DNA of 64,000 nucleotides from HLUCCA09 sp039822045. GTDB taxonomy: Bacteria > Pseudomonadota > Alphaproteobacteria > Rhodobacterales > Rhodobacteraceae. Location: contig JBCBMY010000011.1 in the NCBI GenBank assembly GCA_039822045.1, positions 124,001 to 188,000 on the forward strand, in the 5' to 3' direction. Under the pieces are notes generated by a model, which made no database searches, was not told the origin of the DNA, and worked only from the letters and a program-made list of their open reading frames with translations. The position numbers and the translations under genes were made by a program. Each line of letters opens with the position of its first letter. Position 1 is the stretch's first letter. Below are positions 1-7,502 of the stretch, piece by piece.

Positions 1-1244
1 AGAGCGGCGCCATGCTCGGTGATCCGGCCCCCGTCCGCATCGAGCGCCCCGAGGCCCGTCAACAGGGCGCGGGCCTCGGCAAGCGGTCCCTCCGGCGGCG
101 GGGTCAGAAACGGCAGCGAGGTGCCGTCCGGATCGCCCCAGAGGGCCATCTCGAGCGCAAGACCGGCGAGATCTGCCACCTCGATCTCGGCGGGCGGGAA
201 GGCCGGCAAGGCCCCCTCCTGCCCCTTCGTCCAGAGCCGGTAGCACACGCCCGGACCAAGCCGGCCGGCGCGGCCTGCGCGTTGGGTGGCCTCCGCCCGG
301 CTGACCGGTTCGGTCACCAGTCGCGACATCGCCGAGCGCGGATCGAACCGCGCGCGCCGGGCCCGCCCGGCATCGACAACCGCGCCGATCCCTTCGATGG
401 TCAGCGAGGTCTCTGCGATCGCGGTAGCAAGCACCACGTGCCGCGTCCCGGGAGGCGGCGGTGCAATGGCCTCGCGCTGGGCGGCAAACGGCATCGCGCC
501 AAAGAGGGGCAGAACCCGCTTCTCCGGCCCGACATTGCCAAGGGCGGCCGCCACACGCCGGATCTCGGCCTCACCGGGCAAAAACGCCAGGACGCTACCG
601 GCCGTCTCAACAAGTGCGCGGCGCACCAGGTCCGCAACGCCGGCCTCCAGCCGAGCGGTCTTGGCCCGTGGCGCATCAAGATGGCGGATCTCAACGGGAA
701 AGGACCGACCCTCTGCCGTCACCACCGGGGCACCACCCATGAGTGCGGCCACGGGGCCCGCATCGAGCGTGGCCGACATCGGCAGCAGCACAAGGTCGTC
801 GCGCAGCGCGCCGCGGACCTCGAGCGCCAGCGCAAGACCGAAATCGGCATTCAGCGAGCGCTCGTGAAACTCGTCGAAGAGGAGCGCTCCCACACCCTCG
901 AGCCCCGGGTCGGACTGGAGCATGCGCGTCAGGATCCCCTCGGTCACAACCTCGATGCGGGTCGCGCGCCCGGCCTTCGCCTCCCCCCGGATGCGATAGC
1001 CGACTGTTCCCCCGACCGCCTCTCCCAGGACCGAGGCCATGCGTTCGGCCGCCGCGCGCGCGGCAAGCCGCCGGGGCTCCAACATGATAATCCGCCCCTC
1101 GACCAGCCCGGCCTCCAGGAGCGCAGGCGGCACCCGCGTGGTCTTTCCCGCACCGGGCGGCGCCTGCAGAACCGCCTGTCCATGGGCCCGGAGCGCCGCG
1201 ATCAGCTCCGGCAAAACCTCGTCGATCGGGAGCCGCTCTGCCAT
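1..1244 (-). CDS. hrpB: ATP-dependent helicase HrpB, N-terminal part (cut by window edge)
   Basis: This is a DEAH-box helicase of the HrpB type, a cytoplasmic nucleic-acid-dependent ATPase of poorly defined role. About 414 codons are visible and the 3' end lies outside the window. The N-terminus reads MAERLPIDEVLPELIAALR, followed by Walker A (PPGAGKTT) and the DEAH-like box as LFDEFHER, then SATLDAG (motif III) and the helicase C-terminal motifs including QRAGRAGR. The ATG at 1244 is chosen because the frame upstream gives no helicase sequence. It is on the same strand as the cco operon but separated by a terminator and a large inverted repeat, so it is probably transcribed on its own. Confidence 0.9.
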   Translation of the reverse strand, partial: MAERLPIDEVLPELIAALRAHGQAVLQAPPGAGKTTRVPPALLEAGLVEGRIIMLEPRRLAARAAAERMASVLGEAVGGTVGYRIRGEAKAGRATRIEVVTEGILTRMLQSDPGLEGVGALLFDEFHERSLNADFGLALALEVRGALRDDLVLLPMSATLDAGPVAALMGGAPVVTAEGRSFPVEIRHLDAPRAKTARLEAGVADLVRRALVETAGSVLAFLPGEAEIRRVAAALGNVGPEKRVLPLFGAMPFAAQREAIAPPPPGTRHVVLATAIAETSLTIEGIGAVVDAGRARRARFDPRSAMSRLVTEPVSRAEATQRAGRAGRLGPGVCYRLWTKGQEGALPAFPPAEIEVADLAGLALEMALWGDPDGTSLPFLTPPPEGPLAEARALLTGLGALDADGGRITEHGAA

Positions 1245-1279
1245 TGCGCCGGTCTAGTGCCGCGCGGACCAAAGGGTCA

Positions 1280-1350
1280 ACGCCCCCGCGGCCCGATCGG
1301 AGCGCAGGGGTGGGCGGGTGGGCTGCGCTTCGATCGGGCCGCGGGGGCGT
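1280..1350. repeat. 20-bp perfect inverted repeat with extended inner stem
   Basis: Arms at 1280-1299 and 1331-1350 are perfect 20-bp reverse complements (ACGCCCCCGCGGCCCGATCG). Inside the 31-nt loop a second pairing AGCGCA (1301-1306) with TGCGCT (1324-1329) extends the stem. It lies between ccoP and the hrpB start, so it is downstream of ccoP and in the hrpB leader or promoter. It is far longer than needed for a simple terminator and has no T-run. Confidence 0.75.
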
Positions 1351-1359
1351 CTAATGCCA

Positions 1360-1388
1360 AAGGCCGCTCTGCGCGCCAGAGCGGCCTT
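1360..1388 (-). terminator. Terminator hairpin after ccoP
   Basis: A 12-bp perfect stem, AAGGCCGCTCTG (1360-1371) paired with CAGAGCGGCCTT (1377-1388) around a 5-nt loop, lies 25 bp downstream of the ccoP stop. On the minus strand it is followed by only a short T-tract, so it is a plausible intrinsic terminator or a 3'-end-stabilising hairpin. Confidence 0.6.
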
Positions 1389-1412
1389 CCAACCCTGCAT
1401 TGAGAACGATGC

Positions 1413-2357
1413 TTACTCGACGGTGCTGTCGAGACCCCCGCCCAGCCCGTGCACATAGGCGGTGACCGCGCGGATCTCGGCCTCGCTCAAACGCTGTGTC
1501 CAGGAGGGCATCACACCAAAACGGGAATAGGTAATGGTCTCTGTCAGAGTCTCGATGTCGCCGCCATAGAGCCAGATCGCATCGGCCAGGTTCGGCGCGC
1601 CCTGGAACGGATCGCCAGAGCCATCTTCCATATGACAGGCCGAGCACTGGTCGAGATAGACTTGCTCCCCGGGGCCCGCAAGATCCGCATCATGGTCCTG
1701 CCCCGAAAGCTGCCGGACGTAGTGGACCACCTGCGCGATTTCGTCTTCGCTCAGGATCTCGTCCTGCCCGAAGGCCGGCATCTGCGACCAGCGCGCGTCG
1801 GGATCGTCCTCGTTGCGAATGCCGTGCGAGATCGTCAGGTGGATCTCTTCGATCGTGCCGCCCCAGAGCCAATCGTCGTCAAGGAGGTTCGGATAGCCCG
1901 CCGCCTGCACGCCGGCCGCACCCGCGCCGTGGCATTGGGCACACCAGGTGCGGAACACGGCGGCGCCAGCATTCGTGGCATAGCCGTTGAGTTCCGGGTC
2001 GCCCGAAATCGCCGTCAGCTCGGCATCGACAAGCCGCTGCCGGATCTCGGCATTCGCCTCTTCGAACCGCGCGATCTCGGCGGCCACGGCCATGCGGGTG
2101 TCCCCCGCCGGACGCTTGCCCCAAATGCCCTGGGTCGCCGACGAAACCAGCGGCCAGGCCGGAAACGCAATCATGTAGGCGACCGCCCAGGCGATCGTGG
2201 CGTAGAAGGTCCAGAGCCACCAGCGCGGCAGCGGATTGTTCCACTCCTCGATCCCGTCCCAGACATGGCCCGTCGTTCCATGGCCCAACTCGTTCACCTT
2301 GCCGACCGGCTCGGCGCTCTCTGCGCCGGCTGCCTTGTTCTCGGTCTCGTCACTCAT
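1413..2357 (-). CDS. ccoP: cbb3-type cytochrome c oxidase subunit III, di-haem (CcoP/FixP)
   Basis: A membrane-anchored di-haem cytochrome c that passes electrons to the catalytic subunit of the high-affinity cbb3 oxidase. It has 314 residues, normal for the family. A transmembrane anchor lies at about residues 47-70 after the conserved WDGIEEWNNPLPRWW segment. Two periplasmic haem-binding sites are CAQCH (139-143) and CSACH (238-242). It is the last gene of the operon, overlapping ccoQ by 4 nt (ATGA), and is followed by a hairpin. The order and overlaps show co-transcription with ccoN. Confidence 0.97.
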   Translation of the reverse strand: MSDETENKAAGAESAEPVGKVNELGHGTTGHVWDGIEEWNNPLPRWWLWTFYATIAWAVAYMIAFPAWPLVSSATQGIWGKRPAGDTRMAVAAEIARFEEANAEIRQRLVDAELTAISGDPELNGYATNAGAAVFRTWCAQCHGAGAAGVQAAGYPNLLDDDWLWGGTIEEIHLTISHGIRNEDDPDARWSQMPAFGQDEILSEDEIAQVVHYVRQLSGQDHDADLAGPGEQVYLDQCSACHMEDGSGDPFQGAPNLADAIWLYGGDIETLTETITYSRFGVMPSWTQRLSEAEIRAVTAYVHGLGGGLDSTVE

Positions 2358-2542
2358 TGCCGACCCTCCTCTGGGTCATCGCCGGCCGGGCCGGACTCGT
2401 TCCGGAAGATCATCTCGGCGCTGTCGCGGTATTCCGCGCTCGCCCCCGGGCGGAACACCCACAGGACCACGCCGGCAAAGAAGAGGAACATGAACAGAAG
2501 CATCCAGCTTCCAGCGATCTCTCTCATCAGCTCATAGGTCAT
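2354..2542 (-). CDS. ccoQ: cbb3 oxidase small subunit CcoQ/FixQ
   Basis: A 62-residue single-span membrane protein of the CcoQ type, which stabilises or tunes the cbb3 oxidase in related bacteria. One transmembrane helix occupies about residues 12-29 (SWMLLFMFLFFAGVVLWVF), followed by a short acidic, Pro-rich cytoplasmic tail, as is typical. Its start overlaps the stop of the upstream small ORF (ATGA) and its stop overlaps the ccoP start (ATGA), so translation is probably coupled along the operon. Confidence 0.9.
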   Translation of the reverse strand: MTYELMREIAGSWMLLFMFLFFAGVVLWVFRPGASAEYRDSAEMIFRNESGPAGDDPEEGRQ

Positions 2543-2733
2543 CAGGCGGTTTCCCCGTTGCGATGGTCGTTGGCATGGGCGCCAAGCGCATCGAACGCCG
2601 CGGCCAAGCCCACCCCCTCAATCAGCAGGCGGCCAAGGTGGCCCTCCTGCGCAGCCAAGTTTGCCGCCCCGCGATGCGCCGCGCCTGCAGCGCTGTGCGG
2701 GACAGTCACACTGGTCCTCGGATCGATTGTCAT
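2542..2733 (-). CDS. Small ORF inserted between ccoO and ccoQ, unknown function
   Basis: A 63-residue reading frame that I do not recognise. It starts 14 bp after the ccoO stop with an ATG preceded by a good Shine-Dalgarno (AGGAAAGGTG), and its stop overlaps the ccoQ start by 4 nt. Both facts argue that it is translated. The product (MTIDPRTSVTVPHSAAGAAH at the start) is soluble, rich in Ala, Gly and His (six His), with no signal peptide or transmembrane span. Canonical cco operons have no gene here. It could be a fast-evolving accessory factor or only a translational bridge that couples ccoO to ccoQ. Confidence 0.6.
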   Translation of the reverse strand: MTIDPRTSVTVPHSAAGAAHRGAANLAAQEGHLGRLLIEGVGLAAAFDALGAHANDHRNGETA

Positions 2734-2747
2734 ATCCGCACCTTTCC

Positions 2748-3482
2748 TCAGCGGCCCGGATCGGGCGTAAAGGTCGAAAAGTCGACCATCGTCCCGAGGA
2801 CCTGCAGGTAGGCCACCAGCGCATCCATCTCGGTGACCTCAGGCTGTCCGTCGAAGTTGCGGGCCTGGGCACCCGGATAGCGCTCGATCATGGCATCGGT
2901 GGCGTCCCAGTCGGCCTCTGGATCTACCTGGGCGCGGAAATCGGCCCGCGCCGCTTCGATCATCTCGTCGGAGTACGGCACGCCCACGAGACGGTGGGTC
3001 TCCATCAGCTCACCAATATACTCGCCATCGATCACCCGGTTCATCAGGAAGGCATAGGGCGGCATCACAGATTCCGGCACCAGGGCCTTGGGCGCAATCA
3101 GGTGGTCGACATGCCACTGGTCGGAATAGCGCCCTCCGACCCGGGCGAGGTCGGGCCCGGTGCGCTTGGAGCCCCACTGGAACGGATGGTCGTACATCGA
3201 TTCTGCGGCCAGCGAATAGTGCCCGTAGCGCTCGACCTCGTCGCGCATGGGCCGCACCATCTGGCTGTGGCAGACATAGCAGCCTTCGCGGATATAGACG
3301 TCGCGCCCGGCAAGCTCCATCGGCGAATAGGGCCTGACCCCGTCCACCTCTTCGATGGTGTTCTCCATGTAGAAGAGCGGCGCGATCTCGACGATCCCGC
3401 CGATCGTGACCACCAGAAACGACAGCACCAGAAGGAGCGTAGCGTTCGTCTCGATGACCTTGTGCTTGTCAAGAAGTGCCAT
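2748..3482 (-). CDS. ccoO: cbb3-type cytochrome c oxidase subunit II, mono-haem (CcoO/FixO)
   Basis: A mono-haem cytochrome c subunit that takes electrons from CcoP and delivers them to CcoN. It has 244 residues with an N-terminal membrane anchor (about 13-36) and one haem-binding site CYVCH (68-72), followed by the family-typical SQMVRPMRDEVERYGHYS stretch. It lies 12 bp downstream of ccoN, in the same operon. Length and motifs are normal. Confidence 0.96.
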   Translation of the reverse strand: MALLDKHKVIETNATLLLVLSFLVVTIGGIVEIAPLFYMENTIEEVDGVRPYSPMELAGRDVYIREGCYVCHSQMVRPMRDEVERYGHYSLAAESMYDHPFQWGSKRTGPDLARVGGRYSDQWHVDHLIAPKALVPESVMPPYAFLMNRVIDGEYIGELMETHRLVGVPYSDEMIEAARADFRAQVDPEADWDATDAMIERYPGAQARNFDGQPEVTEMDALVAYLQVLGTMVDFSTFTPDPGR

Positions 3483-3494
3483 GATCTGAGCTCC

Positions 3495-5108
3495 TTATTC
3501 GGCCGGCGCCGCAACCGGGGCGGCCTGGGCTGCGGGCTCTTTGGCGGAGCCGCGCGTGATCGTCATCCAGAGGTTCCAGCACATGATGATCGCACCGGTG
3601 AGGTAGAGGACCCCGCCCAGACCACGGACCACATACATCGGGAACTTGGCGGCCACGGTGTCGGCGAAGGAGTTCACGAGGAAGCCGTTGGCGTCGACCT
3701 CGCGCCACATCAGGCCTTCCATGATGCCTGTGACCCACATCGAGGCGGCGTAGAGCACGATCCCGATGGTGGCGAGCCAGAAGTGCCAGTTAACGGCGGG
3801 CAGCGAGTAGAGCTGCGCCCGGCCCCAGAGGCGCGGCGTCAGGAAGTAGAGGCAGCCGAATGTGATCATGCCGTTCCAGCCGAGCGCGCCGGAATGCACG
3901 TGTCCGATCGTCCAGTCGGTGTAGTGGCTCAAGCTGTTGACCGCCTTGATCGACATCATCGGGCCTTCGAAGGTCGACATGCCGTAGAAGCCAAGGCTGA
4001 TTACCATCATGCGGATGATCGGGTCGGTGCGGATCTTGTCCCACGCGCCCGAGAGCGTCATCAGGCCGTTGATCATCCCGCCCCAGCTGGGCATCCAGAG
4101 CATGATCGAGAACACCATCCCGAGCGTCGAGGCCCAGTCGGGCAGCGCGGTATAGTGCAGGTGGTGCGGGCCAGCCCAGATATAGAGGAAGATCAGCGCC
4201 CAGAAGTGGATGATCGACAGCTTGTAGCTGAAGACCGGCCGCTCCGCTTGCTTCGGGATGAAGTAGTACATCATGCCGAGGAAGCCGGCGGTCAGGAAGA
4301 AGCCCACCGCGTTGTGGCCGTACCACCATTGCGTCATCGCGTCCTGCACGCCCGCGAACACCTGTACCGACTTCGAGCCGAAGATCGACACCGGGATCGA
4401 GAGGTTGTTGACGATGTGCAGCATGGCGACCGTCACAATGAAGCTCAGGAAGAACCAGTTCGCGACGTAGATGTGCTTTTCCTTGCGCTTGATGATCGTG
4501 CCAAGGAACACCGCGAGATAGGCGACCCAGACAATCGTCAGCCACAGATCCACATACCATTCAGGCTCGGCATACTCTTTGGACTGGGTGCCGCCGAGGA
4601 GATAGCCGGTCGCCGCCAGAACGATGAACAGGTTGTAGCCCCAGAACACGAACCAAGCGAGATTGCCGCCCCAGAGGCGGGCGGCCGATGTGCGCTGGAC
4701 CACGTAGAACGACGTACAAAGGAGTGCGTTGCCGCCAAAGGCGAAGATCACAGCCGAGGTGTGGAGCGGCCGGAGCCGTCCGAAATTCATGTAGGGCTGG
4801 GCCCATTCGAGGTTCAGCGCGGGAAAGGCGAGCTGAAACGCAATGTATGTGCCCGCCAGGAAGCCGACGACGCCCCAAAAGGCCGTGGCAATCACGCCGT
4901 AGCGGATCACGCCATCCATGTAGCCGAGCTCATCATCGGCCAGCTTGGGTTCGTCCGCCGTCCGGATCGACCAGATCATCAGGCCAAAAGCGACGCCCAT
5001 GATGATCAGGGCGTGGACGAGATAGGCCGCGTCGCGTGCATAGTTCGCCGCGATCGCCGCCAGGAGCGCGATCACACCAAAGACAGCGATCCTAGCATAT
5101 TCCCACAT
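3495..5108 (-). CDS. ccoN: cbb3-type cytochrome c oxidase catalytic subunit I (CcoN/FixN)
   Basis: The catalytic haem-copper subunit of the cbb3 oxidase, a multi-span inner-membrane protein that reduces O2 and pumps protons at low oxygen. It shows family blocks such as QWWYGHNAVGFF (copper-ligand region), WAGPHHLHYT (the paired His of the active site) and DWTIGHVHSGALGWNG. The frame is open to 5186, but the ATG at 5108 (MWEYARIAVFGV) is preferred: it begins the conserved N-terminus and has GAGGGAC upstream, about 537 residues in all. The FNR boxes lie about 100-150 bp upstream, fitting anaerobic or micro-oxic induction. Confidence 0.96.
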   Translation of the reverse strand: MWEYARIAVFGVIALLAAIAANYARDAAYLVHALIIMGVAFGLMIWSIRTADEPKLADDELGYMDGVIRYGVIATAFWGVVGFLAGTYIAFQLAFPALNLEWAQPYMNFGRLRPLHTSAVIFAFGGNALLCTSFYVVQRTSAARLWGGNLAWFVFWGYNLFIVLAATGYLLGGTQSKEYAEPEWYVDLWLTIVWVAYLAVFLGTIIKRKEKHIYVANWFFLSFIVTVAMLHIVNNLSIPVSIFGSKSVQVFAGVQDAMTQWWYGHNAVGFFLTAGFLGMMYYFIPKQAERPVFSYKLSIIHFWALIFLYIWAGPHHLHYTALPDWASTLGMVFSIMLWMPSWGGMINGLMTLSGAWDKIRTDPIIRMMVISLGFYGMSTFEGPMMSIKAVNSLSHYTDWTIGHVHSGALGWNGMITFGCLYFLTPRLWGRAQLYSLPAVNWHFWLATIGIVLYAASMWVTGIMEGLMWREVDANGFLVNSFADTVAAKFPMYVVRGLGGVLYLTGAIIMCWNLWMTITRGSAKEPAAQAAPVAAPAE

Positions 5109-5209
5109 ATGTTTGTCCCTCGTTCTCTTGGCGTCGCCCGCGCAGGATGCAGCCAGCGCGCACGCGCACTCCCATGAGGCCGTCATGGCGGGCGGGACAG
5201 CGAGGTGCC

Positions 5210-5223
5210 TTGATCTAAGTCAA
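5210..5223. promoter_or_regulatory. FNR/FnrL box between ccoN and the universal stress gene
   Basis: TTGATCTAAGTCAA matches the FNR consensus TTGAT-N4-ATCAA with one change (GTCAA), the form common for FnrL in Rhodobacterales. It sits about 100 bp upstream of both divergent starts (ccoN at 5108, usp at 5320), so it can serve both. Confidence 0.85.
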
Positions 5224-5241
5224 CGAATGCGGGAACGGGCA

Positions 5242-5255
5242 TTGCACTCGATCAA
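5242..5255. promoter_or_regulatory. Second, degenerate FNR-like box
   Basis: TTGCACTCGATCAA keeps one perfect half-site (ATCAA) and a weakened one (TTGCA). Its centre is 32 bp from the centre of the first box, about three helical turns, so two dimers could sit on the same DNA face. It lies about 70 bp upstream of the stress-protein gene, which it probably serves. Confidence 0.5.
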
Positions 5256-5319
5256 GGCGCGGCGCCACGCCACGGTGTAGGGTGGGTGACACGCGAAGAA
5301 GCCGGCGAAAGGCGAAGAC

Positions 5320-6156
5320 ATGGCCTATAAATCCATCCTGACCGTAGTGCGGGGGAGCACCGTCGAAGGCTCGGCGCTCGCGGGCGCCGCGGCGCTCGTC
5401 GCCTCTGAGGATGCGCATCTGGAGGTGCTGGCGTTGGGCATCGATGCAGTGGTGATGGGGGGCTATTATGGCGGCGCCAATGCACTGATCGAACAGGAAT
5501 CGTTTGCGCGCGCGAGTGAAGAGGCCGTGGCGACGGAGGCCGCGGTGCGGGAGGCGCTGGCGGGCGAGGAGATTCGCTGGTCGGTCTCGTCGCGAATCGC
5601 GCAGTCGGGCACGATCTCGTCGGTCGTGGGCGCTCATGCCCGGTTCGCCGATCTTGTCGTGCTGCCAAAGCCCTATGGCGAGGGCAAGGAGACGGTCGAC
5701 GAGGCGATCCTAGAGGCGGCGCTCTTTACCGGCCATGTCTCGGTCTTGGTGCTGCCGGACGGAAAGGCGCCGGGCGATGTGCGCCGCGTGGTCGCCGCGT
5801 GGAACCAGAGTGCCGAAGCGATGGGGGCCATTCGCTCGGCCCTTCCCCTGCTGAAGCGAGCGGATATGACCGACATTCTGATCATCGACCCGCCGCGCCA
5901 TGGCCCCGACCGGTCGGACCCGGGCGGCCCCTTAAGCCAGATGCTGGCGCGACACGGCGTGCGCCCCGAAGTCTCGGTCGTCGCCGGCACCCTGCCGCGC
6001 ACCGCCGACACGATCGCACGGCATTGTACCGATCGCGACGCGGACCTCCTCGTCATGGGGGCCTACGGGCATTCGCGGTTCCGAGAAGCGTTGTTGGGCG
6101 GGGCCACGCGCGACATTCTGGAGCGTGCTGAACTGCCGGTGTTCATGCACCATTGA
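5320..6156 (+). CDS. Universal stress protein (UspA family, tandem-domain size)
   Basis: A 278-residue universal stress protein, about twice the length of a single Usp domain. The C-terminal half carries the ATP-binding type signature GAYGHSRFREALLGGATRDIL-like (written in part), resembling G-2x-G-9x-G-S/T. The N-terminal half has the usual KSILTVV start but weaker motifs. Such genes lie next to cbb3 oxidase genes in many alphaproteobacteria and are expressed in low oxygen. Here it is divergent from ccoN with shared FNR boxes. The exact ligand and role cannot be read from sequence. Confidence 0.88.
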   Translation: MAYKSILTVVRGSTVEGSALAGAAALVASEDAHLEVLALGIDAVVMGGYYGGANALIEQESFARASEEAVATEAAVREALAGEEIRWSVSSRIAQSGTISSVVGAHARFADLVVLPKPYGEGKETVDEAILEAALFTGHVSVLVLPDGKAPGDVRRVVAAWNQSAEAMGAIRSALPLLKRADMTDILIIDPPRHGPDRSDPGGPLSQMLARHGVRPEVSVVAGTLPRTADTIARHCTDRDADLLVMGAYGHSRFREALLGGATRDILERAELPVFMHH

Positions 6157-6179
6157 GTGTGTCGTTGAGCGGGACTCTC

Positions 6180-6210
6180 GGGTTGGCGCTCGTCGGAGCG
6201 GCGCCAACCC
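6180..6210. terminator. Hairpin between convergent genes
   Basis: GGGTTGGCGC (6180-6189) pairs perfectly with GCGCCAACCC (6201-6210) around an 11-nt loop. It lies between the stop of the stress-protein gene (6156) and the stop of the minus-strand gene ending at 6224, so it can terminate in both directions. There is no long T-run. Confidence 0.5.
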
Positions 6211-6223
6211 ACAGTGGCCCAGG

Positions 6224-6751
6224 TCAATCTGGGGTGACCGAAACGCCCGCGATCCTGGCAAGGTCAAGCGCAGCATCGACATAGCCTGCGGCCCGCACCG
6301 CCCGACACACAGCGACCATCAGCCCAGAGGTCTCCGATAGGCAGTCGGACGTATCCAGCGGGGCCTGAAGCCGAGGGAGGTTTTTTTGATACCTCCTCCC
6401 TGCGAAGCCAGATGCGTCCACCTCTTCTGGAAGTAAGGACGCCATGCGGTCCCGCTCTTCGCGAAGCGTGTTGTAGAGCGTTCGGAAACACGCCACGGGC
6501 CGCAACTGCCGTGCGCAAAAGGCTCCCGCGACACTGAAGCATAAGGTATTTGCGTGGCCACGAAAGTCCGGATCGAGCCTTTCCACGATATGCAGGCACG
6601 AGACGACGTCTGGCGGGACCTGCGCTTCCTCTGCGGGCTGCGCGGGCGCGTGTGACCCAGCGAGTCCCACTAGGAGCGGTAGCGCCCAGCGCAGCTTAGG
6701 CGAGGATGCCGCCGTCGGTATCGTCGCCGGTTTCTTCGAGGAGCCGCTCAA
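6224..6751 (-). CDS. Hypothetical exported protein downstream of fnrL
   Basis: I do not recognise this protein. The frame gives 175 residues from a TTG at 6751 that overlaps the end of fnrL by 56 nt and has no clear ribosome site. The true start may be further in, nearer the hydrophobic segment LRWALPLLVGLAG (about residues 20-32), which with the following APAQPA looks like a signal peptide. The rest contains six cysteines, suggesting a disulfide-bonded periplasmic protein. It follows fnrL on the same strand and may be co-transcribed. Confidence 0.55.
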   Translation of the reverse strand: MSGSSKKPATIPTAASSPKLRWALPLLVGLAGSHAPAQPAEEAQVPPDVVSCLHIVERLDPDFRGHANTLCFSVAGAFCARQLRPVACFRTLYNTLREERDRMASLLPEEVDASGFAGRRYQKNLPRLQAPLDTSDCLSETSGLMVAVCRAVRAAGYVDAALDLARIAGVSVTPD

Positions 6752-7442
6752 AATCGGGCACCGTGATGTGGCGCTTTGAGGCGAGTTCGATCACGCCGTC
6801 ACGCTTGAGAGCCGAGATCTGGCGGCTCACCGTCTCGAGCGTCAGACCGAGATAGTCGGCCATCGCTTCGCGCGTCAGTGGCAGGTCGAACTCCATGCGC
6901 CCGCCGGTGGTGGCAAGTTGGACCGCCGCGTCGCGCCGGGCGACGATCGCCAAGAGCGAGGCGATTTTCTCGCGCGCGGTTTTGCGGCCCAGAAGGAGCA
7001 TCCACTCGCGGGCAGCGTCAAGCTCGTCGAGCGTCATCTCGAGGAGCCGCTGCGCGATGTGCGGGGTGCGCGCGATCATGTCCTCGAACGGGCGCCTACG
7101 AAAACAGCACATCACGACATCGGTGACGGCTGTCACATCATAGCGCACAACCTCCCGGCCCGGCCGGCCCATAAAGTCCGACGGCAGAAGAAGGCCCACC
7201 ATCTGGGTGCGCCCATCTTCCAAAGTCTGGGTTAGGGCCGCGACGCCGGTGACGACGGAGGCCACGAATTCCAAACGGTCTCCGGTCCACGCAACTGTCT
7301 GTCCCGCCTCGAAACTTCGATAATACTTGATCTCCTCGAGTCGCTCCAACTCGTTGGGCTCGCAGCGCGCGCAGACAGCGCGATGGCGGATCGGACAGCT
7401 TTCGCATTCCATGCTTATGTCGTCGAGGTGCGGGGTCAGCAT
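6696..7442 (-). CDS. fnrL: Oxygen-sensing Crp/Fnr-family regulator FnrL
   Basis: A 248-residue Fe-S regulator that activates micro-oxic genes. N-terminal cysteines at 13, 16, 24 and 27 (CESCPIRHRAVCARC) plus a central Cys pair at 112-113 provide the cluster ligands. A cyclic-nucleotide-like beta-roll and dimer helix follow. The recognition helix has ETVSRQ, the E-xx-SR signature that reads TTGAT half-sites. ATG 7442 is preceded by ACAGG. Its own promoter region has an FNR box just upstream, which points to autoregulation. It is divergent from hemN, as in Rhodobacter. Confidence 0.95.
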   Translation of the reverse strand: MLTPHLDDISMECESCPIRHRAVCARCEPNELERLEEIKYYRSFEAGQTVAWTGDRLEFVASVVTGVAALTQTLEDGRTQMVGLLLPSDFMGRPGREVVRYDVTAVTDVVMCCFRRRPFEDMIARTPHIAQRLLEMTLDELDAAREWMLLLGRKTAREKIASLLAIVARRDAAVQLATTGGRMEFDLPLTREAMADYLGLTLETVSRQISALKRDGVIELASKRHITVPDFERLLEETGDDTDGGILA

Positions 7443-7453
7443 TTTTGCCTGTC

Positions 7454-7467
7454 TTGATCTCAGTCAA
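7454..7467. promoter_or_regulatory. FNR/FnrL box between fnrL and hemN
   Basis: TTGATCTCAGTCAA fits the FnrL consensus with one change in one half-site. It starts only 12 bp upstream of the fnrL ATG, a position expected to repress fnrL, and its centre is about 42 bp upstream of the hemN ATG. Confidence 0.85.
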
Positions 7468-7502
7468 AGTCGGTTGCAACGAATTGGTCTGAGAGTAAGC
7501 GC

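Noticed and set aside
2661..5177. 838-codon open frame on the plus strand across ccoO and ccoN
   Set aside because: It is the antisense of clear cbb3 oxidase genes, rich in His/Arg/Gly with no family features; GC-rich codon bias keeps the opposite frame open.
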